Source: Hyparrhenia diplandra (Eukaryota > Streptophyta > Magnoliopsida > Poales > Poaceae). Taken from it: DNA of 64,000 nt. The stretch covers positions 1-64,000 of the forward strand of contig JADLZK010012650.1 in the NCBI GenBank assembly GCA_015847255.1, in the 5' to 3' direction. Under the pieces are notes generated by a model, which worked only from the letters and a program-made list of their open reading frames with translations, made no database searches and was not told the DNA's origin. How positions within the stretch are numbered: position 1 is the stretch's first letter; each line of letters starts with the position of its first letter. The translations under genes and the position numbers were made by a program. This document shows, piece by piece, positions 57,932 to 64,000 of the stretch.

Positions 57932-58918
57932 CGTCGGGAAGAGAAGGCACTGAGGTGAGGGCTGGTGGAGTGAGAGGGAGGTGGAGGGAGAGAAACAAAG
58001 ACGAGGGATTTTAAAAAGGTGTAACTGAGGGAGCTACGGAGGAGGTGCCTGTTCCGTTCGAAGGAGTGGATTGGGAGTAAACCTAGGAGTCCCGTTTTGC
58101 GACTGCCCGTTCGAACGAGTGGAAGCAAATTTGAATCCCGTCTGGATCTGCATGCGGACTTTCTAAACTTGGCTCTAAATCTTGTTAGGTTCAAACGGGT
58201 GTCTGCGCCTCTATATCGCTAAACTTGGTTCCCACCATTTTCAAATTTCAAACCACACGCACACCATTTTTCAGGTTTCTATAACAGCAACCGGTGTTAT
58301 TAGGTCCAAACACAGGTGTCAGCCTATCCAATGTTGTCATGGATGAGTGAAGCTCTTGTGAATGAGTGAAGCTGCCAGCATGATCTAGCTTTGGTTGGCA
58401 CCATTAGCAGGAGCCCACACAGTGGCCTCTCGTGTGTTTGACGCTCTGTACCGGCAAATCATTGTTAGATCATGCATGACAGCCTCATTTCTTCACAATT
58501 CTGGGCATGCATGTATATATATGCTGATGAAGTGATGAAGTCATTTTATTTTATTTTCTGCTGCTGCTTTGAGATCCATTTGCTTTCTGATATATATGGA
58601 CATATGGTTATGCTGCAGATTTTGGATCGGAGAAACCAGCGATGATTCCTGCCTCCTTGGTGGATAACTGGAGAAGAATGAAAGGGATACATTTCGTTCT
58701 CTGAATGCCATCTTAAATCTGCTGGTTGTATTGGTGAGGATTGCTAACTCATTAACTTTCTTTCCATGTATAGCATTTAGCCTAGCCTTTCTTGGTTGGA
58801 GTATTTGTATGTGAGTTCTTTCCAAGCTCACCGTGCTGATGCCCTCATGTTTTCTCCTTGTTGTCGTGCCTACCAATTTAAAAAAAAAAACACACACACA
58901 CACACACCATTTTTTAGG
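57932..58918. other. ARF upstream region, no other gene seen
   Basis: The first 90 bases are CT-rich on the minus strand (leader-like). No clear TATA. A CA microsatellite lies at 58890-58907. Confidence 0.5.
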
Positions 58919-60246
58919 TTGAGTGAAATGCATCATTAATCCATTAACTTTTGGTCAGGTTTCACTTAGATCCATCAACTATGACAATGTTTTTTTGGTC
59001 CATAAACTTTTAAAGTGATGCATCTATGGTCCATACATCTTCATTTATGTTTTTATTTTATAGAAACGTCCTTCTATTTCTTTTTTTTTCATATGCATAC
59101 CCCTCTAGAGGTTGTACGCTCACGCATGCCTGTAAAGCCCTCACGTTCACCGATGCATGCCCGCAGCCCTCAAGCTCGCCATTGCATGCCCCGCACACAG
59201 GGGACGGAGCTATAGGGTGCTCCACGCTCAAGCCCAACCAAGGCCATCGTCGGACGTATATGCCTCAATCTGCCGCTCTCCCTTCGCGCCTTCTCCAAAC
59301 GCTAGATCACAGCGCCGCTGTTGCCACGGCCTTCCATATTATTATTCTCATATTTCTGTGTGTGATGTGAATCCCTCTTCCTTCATGTTTTCAGTCATTA
59401 TGGCTTCCGTGGGCATGCGTCATGCAACGCACCAACGCCCGCGACCGCGGCAACCTCGCCACACAAGCGGGCTTCGTCTCATCGCCACTATCGACTCCCC
59501 TAGCTCTAGGCGTTGCCGCCGCGAAGCTTCCGGTCAGAAGCGCAGCGCAAAGTAGGAGGCCAGCCACAGTGGCTTCTCCTTCTAGAAGCGCCCGGTGAGG
59601 CGCTGGGGTACTAAGCTGCGCTATACGGCCACGGCGGGCGGAGGTGGAGCACGGGCGCATAGGGAGGAGATCTAGCTAGGATGACATGCTGTAGTGCGAG
59701 GGCGACCACCGGTGCTAGCTGCACGACGACCGGCTGCAACGGTGGGCGACGCGCATGGAGCTACGTGGGTTCAGGAGCGTACTGCTGAGCTATGTTGCGA
59801 TGAAGTAGGGGAACAACGTGCTCAACAGGTGTGGCCAGAGTGGGTACGTGGCAGTGGCGAACCGAGAGCTCGACTTGTCGGGCCTGGCTTCATGGCTAAG
59901 GTTGTTGTGCGAGGACAGGGCGACTGATAAGCGGATGGCTACCATCATTGCGAACTGCACGAGCTCGAGGTAGAGCCTGAGCTTGTTGGGCTCGATGGAC
60001 ATGAGCCCCGGTGAGCCAATACACGAAGGAGAGCTCGGCGTTGTACAACATCGGGGAGGGGTACACAAGTGAAAGAAAAAGAAATAAAGGGATGTTTCTA
60101 TAAAATAAAGCATAAATTAAGGGGTATGGACTATAGATGCATCACTTAAAAAGTTGATGGACCCAAAAAAACCACTTTCATAGTTGATAGACGACCTAAG
60201 TGAAACCTAGCCAAAAGTTAATGGACTAATGATGCATTTCACTCAA
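58919..60246. mobile_element. TIR element with ~190-bp inverted repeats and GC-rich cargo (MULE/Pack-MULE-like)
   Basis: The first ~190 bases, starting TTGAGTGAAATGCATCATTA, are repeated in reverse at the right end (60058-60246), including CATTAACTTTTGG, GTTTCACTTAG, AAGTGATGCATCTAT and TTTATTTTATAGAAAC. The interior (59110-60050) is GC-rich with open frames on both strands but no recognised domain and no transposase. Long TIRs around gene-like GC-rich filler are typical of Pack-MULEs. I could not identify a 9-bp target duplication. Confidence 0.72.
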
Positions 60247-61150
60247 GTCTAAAAGATCTCTAGAAGCCTCAATACAACCGCATATACTATTGCTAATCAG
60301 GCTAGCCATCATCAAAATAAAATTCAAATGTATCTTTTGAGTGTGTATCAATTCCTCTCATATATCGAGCTGCTCAGTTAGGGATGCACTTGACCCCTGT
60401 ACTTTGGGATAATGTATACCATTAGCAGTATCCTGCTGCTAAGTTAATAAAGCGTGTTTATTATAAAAATCATTTGTGGAAGCTCATTCTACGAGAATCG
60501 CTCTACAGATTCAACATAGAATCACTTCCTCCTAGATTTAACCTAGAAGTTGCTCTAGGAGCTCTACCAAACGGAGTATATGTGGACATTATATTTGTAT
60601 GGTTGTGACGGTGGGCGGTCTGCAACGCTTGATGACCAGCGGGATCAGCTAATCCATGTGGGGCAGCACTTAGAGACATCGGCCTTGCAGTTCTTTAGTT
60701 CAGGGGTGGTTATCCTCAAGACATATTGATCATGTTTAGCTTGAACGTTATCTCGTTTTGTTTTTTCTGTGTTAGTTCTAGACTTTTTTTTTTCGCTGTA
60801 TGGCAAGACCTTGTAATAATTGGTCTGGTTCTTTTCGATGATAGATGAACCCAGATATATTAATATCCATTATCTAAAAAATAGAAAAAATTCCCCCTCC
60901 ATCCTTTATTCCTTAATAACACCATATTGTCACTCTAGACTGAGGGAAACCTTGCTATACATATTAGCGCATACATAGACGTTCGATGCTAGACACTCCA
61001 ATCCATTACAAAAACATTTGTTTAATAATATATAGGGAAAGACCGAAAGAGTACTATATATGTTGTACAAGAAATGCAACAATGGTATAATAACAGGTTA
61101 AACATGCGCCGATCCGATGCATGCTGCCCCAACACAGCACGCTGCACGCA
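60247..61150. other. Intergenic, no gene recognised
   Basis: AT-rich; contains the 3' flank of the PMEI-like gene at its right end. A decayed CCCCCTCCATCCTTTATTC, similar to a Stowaway end, lies at about 60894. Confidence 0.5.
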
Positions 61151-61157
61151 TATATAC

Positions 61158-61722
61158 TCAGTCAGCCGCGGTGCTATTGCGAGAAGCATCGGTGAGGGAC
61201 ATGGCGATGGAGCACATCCTGCCGAGGTCAGTGATCTTGGCCACGATCTGCATCTCGCCGCCGCCCTCCACCTTCTGGCAGTCCGTTATGCACGAGTCGC
61301 CGTCGATCTTGGCCGCCGAGAGCCACGTGTTCACGGTGCCGACGTCGGCCTTGGACTCCTCCACCGCCACCTTGGACCGCTGCAGGTCGGCCAGCGCCCC
61401 CTGGAACTTGGCCAGGCACGCGTTCAGGCACACCGGCGGCATGCCGCCCGGCGTGCTCTCCAGGCCCTTGACGAACGCCACCGTCTCCGAGCCCCTGCTG
61501 CGCCGCCTGAGACAGCGACAGCTCCGACAGCCCCGCCAGGCCGCCCTGCTCGGCCGCCGCCTTCTCCTCCGGCTTCGCGGACGACAGCGACTTCACGCAC
61601 AGTTCCGGGTACTTGGTGTACTGCTTGCACGCCTCGTCCACGGTGACGCCGGCGGCGGCGCGCCGGAGGGAGACCGAGACGACGGCGAGGACGACGATGA
61701 TGACGCGAAGGGTGGCAGCCAT
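61158..61722 (-). pseudogene. Pectin methylesterase/invertase inhibitor-like gene, one-base frameshift
   Basis: The ATG at 61722 starts a signal peptide (MAATLRVIIVVLAVVSVSLR, then RAAAG), followed by the first cysteine pair (EACKQYTKYPELCVKSL). At the C run 61492-61495 (plus strand) the frame shifts; one base fewer would join AAQQ to SETVAFVKGLES, MPPVCLNACLAKFQGALADL, CITDCQKVEGGG and a terminal MCSIAMSLTDASRNSTAAD-stop at 61158. All PMEI cysteines are present. Corrected length would be 187 residues, normal for the family. The role would be a secreted inhibitor of pectin methylesterase or invertase; which one cannot be told. Likely a functional gene if the extra base is an error. Confidence 0.83.
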
Positions 61723-61989
61723 GTTGACGATCCGCGCGAGCGATGGCAAGAAACGCGACGCGAAATCCTTGTCTCATGGAGATGGAGGTGTTCTTCTCTT
61801 GTAGCGTGAGGCCAGGGAGGAGCTGCATGCATGCAAGGCCGAGCGGAGCGTACGGACGAGCATGGTCAACCCAAATGGTTTCAAACTTTGACCGGCTAAA
61901 TTTACTCCGTGGTGCTACGGTCGGTGGTGGCTCCAGTTTACGGTAGGAAGAAACTAGAGCGAAATAATGCTATGACAGATAAAAGTTAC

Positions 61990-62248
61990 TTCCTCCATTT
62001 CAAATTGAAGTCATTTCAAGGATTTTTAAAAGTCAAAGCATTTCAAGTTATGACCAAAATTATATAGAAAAGTATAAAAATTTGTGACATCAAATAGATA
62101 TGTTATGAAAATATAATTAATAAAGAATATAATATACTTAGTTAGCACCACAAATGTTAAAATTTTGTCATAAAATTTGGTCAAATTTGAGAAGATTTGA
62201 CTCTTCAATATTTTGGGAATGATTTACAATTTAAGATGGTGGGTCTAA
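61990..62248. mobile_element. Decayed Stowaway-like MITE
   Basis: The left end CTTCCTCCATTTCAAATTG is roughly inverted at the right end (CAATTTAAGATGGTGGG). The inner sequence GTCATTTCAAGG...AAAGTCAAAGCATTTCAAG and ...GGTCAAATTTGAGAAGATTTG is typical of grass Stowaway elements. Ends have diverged; no clear TA duplication. Confidence 0.55.
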
Positions 62249-62249
62249 T

Positions 62250-63225
62250 AATCAAATTAGACACGAACGACATGTATATAGCCACGTGTAGATGCTGAAG
62301 TCTTTTTATATATTGTGGATTTACTTTATTTTTTTCATAGAAAAATTCTTGTTTGATTTATGATTTATATGTGGTTATTGTGCATTTATTTATTTTTGAG
62401 AACCTTGTTTTGCCCTAGGGTAAAGTCGAAATGCAAATTTGCAGATGTCTTTCATGGACTAGTTCCCTAAATTCTGAATATTTGATTTCCGTAGAAAAAT
62501 TAGTAATACATCAATTATGAAACCAGCTATTTTGAGTTGAATCTTGGGGTTGGACTTCCCAGATTATTCTGAGGTAATGTATTCCATACGAAATTGTTCA
62601 AAATTTTGATTTTTGACTTATATATGGTGCATCTATTTCGTCCTACTTTTACTTTCAGTGCAAGAATTTGGGGGTTTGGACTTGTTATCCAAAATCTACA
62701 GATTTATCTCCCATAGAAAATTGTTGCAAAAAAATACTTTGGCCTTTTTTGTTTGTCCATCTGTGCCCCTAAATATGTAGAGTTACATAAAAATAGTGTA
62801 GTTACTTGCTTATGTTGATGCAAATTTTCATTTCGATTAGGAGGTTCCCGCACAATTATTTTGACTTCTGGAGGATCCCATTGGGGTTGGATGCCATGGA
62901 CGCGGTGATGGTCCATGGAAACTCGGCGGCGAGCTCGTACGTTGCCCAGGGGTGAGCTCAGAGACGTTCTCGCTGGCACCTTTTTAAATTTTTCGATCTG
63001 TAGTCTCTATCAAGCATGAACTGTTCTGGTACCGTTGGCCAGGGGGGTGAAAATACAATACTACTAGGTGAACTGAGACGTTGGTCCATAAAGAGACGGT
63101 CCAAAAAGTCCTAGTAATTCCTAAACCAGCACAATGCTCTAATCCACACATTACAGTAGCATAGTTTCGATTTGCCGTTCGTAGAGATCGATCGAGTTCA
63201 AAATTCTAGTATAATATCCAGGGGG
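62250..63225. other. Intergenic, no gene recognised
   Basis: AT-rich; the right end is the 3' flank of the partial gene at 63226. Confidence 0.5.
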
Positions 63226-64000
63226 CTAGCTATTACTATCGGCTTCAGATTCAGACAGCATCATCAGCCCTTGTGCGGCCTGGAACTCGTACCTGGTAAC
63301 ATTCCACGAGCGCGCCGCTGCCTCGACCAGTTCGGCAGCAGCCTTATCTTCATCCTCCGTCGCCATCATGGCGGCTTCTTCTGGCGATGATGGTGGCCCG
63401 GTTACCACGATTGCCGATTGTGTGGCACCCTCCGCCTCCAGTACCATCACCATTACCGCACCGCCAGCCTCTGCTCGCTCCTCCTCTGTTCCATCGCCGC
63501 CGCCCAACGACAATAATGGTGGGGTCACCTCGTCGCTCCGGCCGGCACCACCATGCAGCTCTGATGAAGTCGACGGTGCGTCGGAGCCACCAGCATGTTC
63601 CTCGGCTCCGTTTGCAACATCGGGTTCCGACGGGGACGATGTGGCTGCCGCCTCTATTGCACCACCGCCACTAGGCTCCGACGGGGACGATGGTACGGGT
63701 GCGGCGGCCGCCATCTCGCCCATCACGCCAGCGTCCTCCTCGTTTGCATCACCCACAGCGTCCTCCATAACAGCGTCAGCGCCAGCGGCGGCATTGTTGT
63801 TCAGCATGAGCTGGAGCCTCTTCTGTTCCACTTCATCCAATGCGGCGTCGGCGTGCGGGGCGTCGCCTCTGCGGTAGTGCAGCATGACCATCCCGATCTT
63901 GCCCGCCGGCGTCCGGAAAAACCACAGGTCGAGCATGACCTCGTCGTTCACCGGCGCCGGCTCGTCTGCGCCGACGACGAGGCCGTTTTGCCTGAGGAAT
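63226..64000 (-). CDS. Uncharacterised acidic, low-complexity protein (partial; 5' part beyond the window)
   Basis: The minus-strand frame is open from the window edge to a TAG at 63226, about 258 codons. The N-terminal visible part (FLRQNGLVV, NDEVMLDLWFFRTPAGKIGM, VMLHYRRGD) looks like a folded region. It is followed by about 150 residues rich in Ala, Glu, Asp, Ser and Pro with SSPSEP repeated, and an ending RYEFQAAQGLMMLSESEADS. I do not recognise the family. Codon composition and the lack of stops favour a real exon. No splice acceptor is needed within the window. An intrinsically disordered acidic tail could suit a nuclear protein, but that is only a guess. Confidence 0.6.
   Translation of the reverse strand, partial: FLRQNGLVVGADEPAPVNDEVMLDLWFFRTPAGKIGMVMLHYRRGDAPHADAALDEVEQKRLQLMLNNNAAAGADAVMEDAVGDANEEDAGVMGEMAAAAPVPSSPSEPSGGGAIEAAATSSPSEPDVANGAEEHAGGSDAPSTSSELHGGAGRSDEVTPPLLSLGGGDGTEEERAEAGGAVMVMVLEAEGATQSAIVVTGPPSSPEEAAMMATEDEDKAAAELVEAAARSWNVTRYEFQAAQGLMMLSESEADSNS

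Noticed and set aside
63368..63877. 169-codon plus-strand frame at the right edge
   Set aside because: Low-complexity shadow of the minus-strand acidic protein; serine/alanine composition follows from that strand's codons.
1..64000. CRISPR arrays, bacterial operons, phage or prokaryotic defence systems
   Set aside because: The window is plant nuclear DNA; direct repeats present are tandem duplications or transposon parts without spacers.

Overview
The window is nuclear DNA from a flowering plant, almost certainly a grass and probably rice-like. The signs are GC-rich first exons, compact two-exon genes with GT-AG introns, Stowaway- and Tourist-type MITEs, a rice-style Gypsy element, and a class C auxin response factor of the rice ARF18/22 type. 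Family assignments come from motifs recalled from memory; nothing was searched.

Layout. (1) Five related PLAC8/cell-number-regulator genes, all on the minus strand, lie at 1.1-1.7, 4.4-5.1, 25.7-26.3, 28.5-29.1 and 40.1-40.8 kb. Each has two exons split at the same cysteine codon. Only the copy at 4433-5101 reads through without a break; the other four carry one to three single-base frame breaks. Copies 1-3 also share promoter and 3'-flank sequence, so whole units were duplicated. (2) Between 7.98 and 25.61 kb the 3' flank of copy 3 is split by a nested insertion. The outer layer carries Raf-like kinase exon fragments and ends in a Helitron-like hairpin plus CTAG. Inside it sits an 11.9-kb Gypsy element (9510-21439) with about 1.3-kb LTRs, gag, RNase H and integrase remnants, no recognisable reverse transcriptase, and a long antisense reading region. 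(3) From 31 to 39 kb lie gene fragments (SurE nucleotidase, PPR), a ~330-bp tandem repeat and a LINE remnant. (4) From 42 to 49.7 kb a GC-rich leader is followed by exon-like islands and a second Helitron-like terminus. (5) From 54.7 to 61.7 kb two broken pectin-methylesterase/invertase-inhibitor-like genes flank a two-exon class C ARF that keeps its DNA-binding region but has lost the miR160 target segment and most of the PB1 domain. (6) An acidic, uncharacterised gene runs off the right edge.

The recurring oddity is single-base indels, mostly in G/C runs, in otherwise well-kept exons and in the LTR element. This is either widespread gene decay or residual long-read assembly error, and it decides how many genes here are real. 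The strongest biological candidate is the ARF without a miR160 site or a PB1 domain. The segmental PLAC8 array with its nested insertion is the main structural story. I see no CRISPR, rRNA or tRNA.
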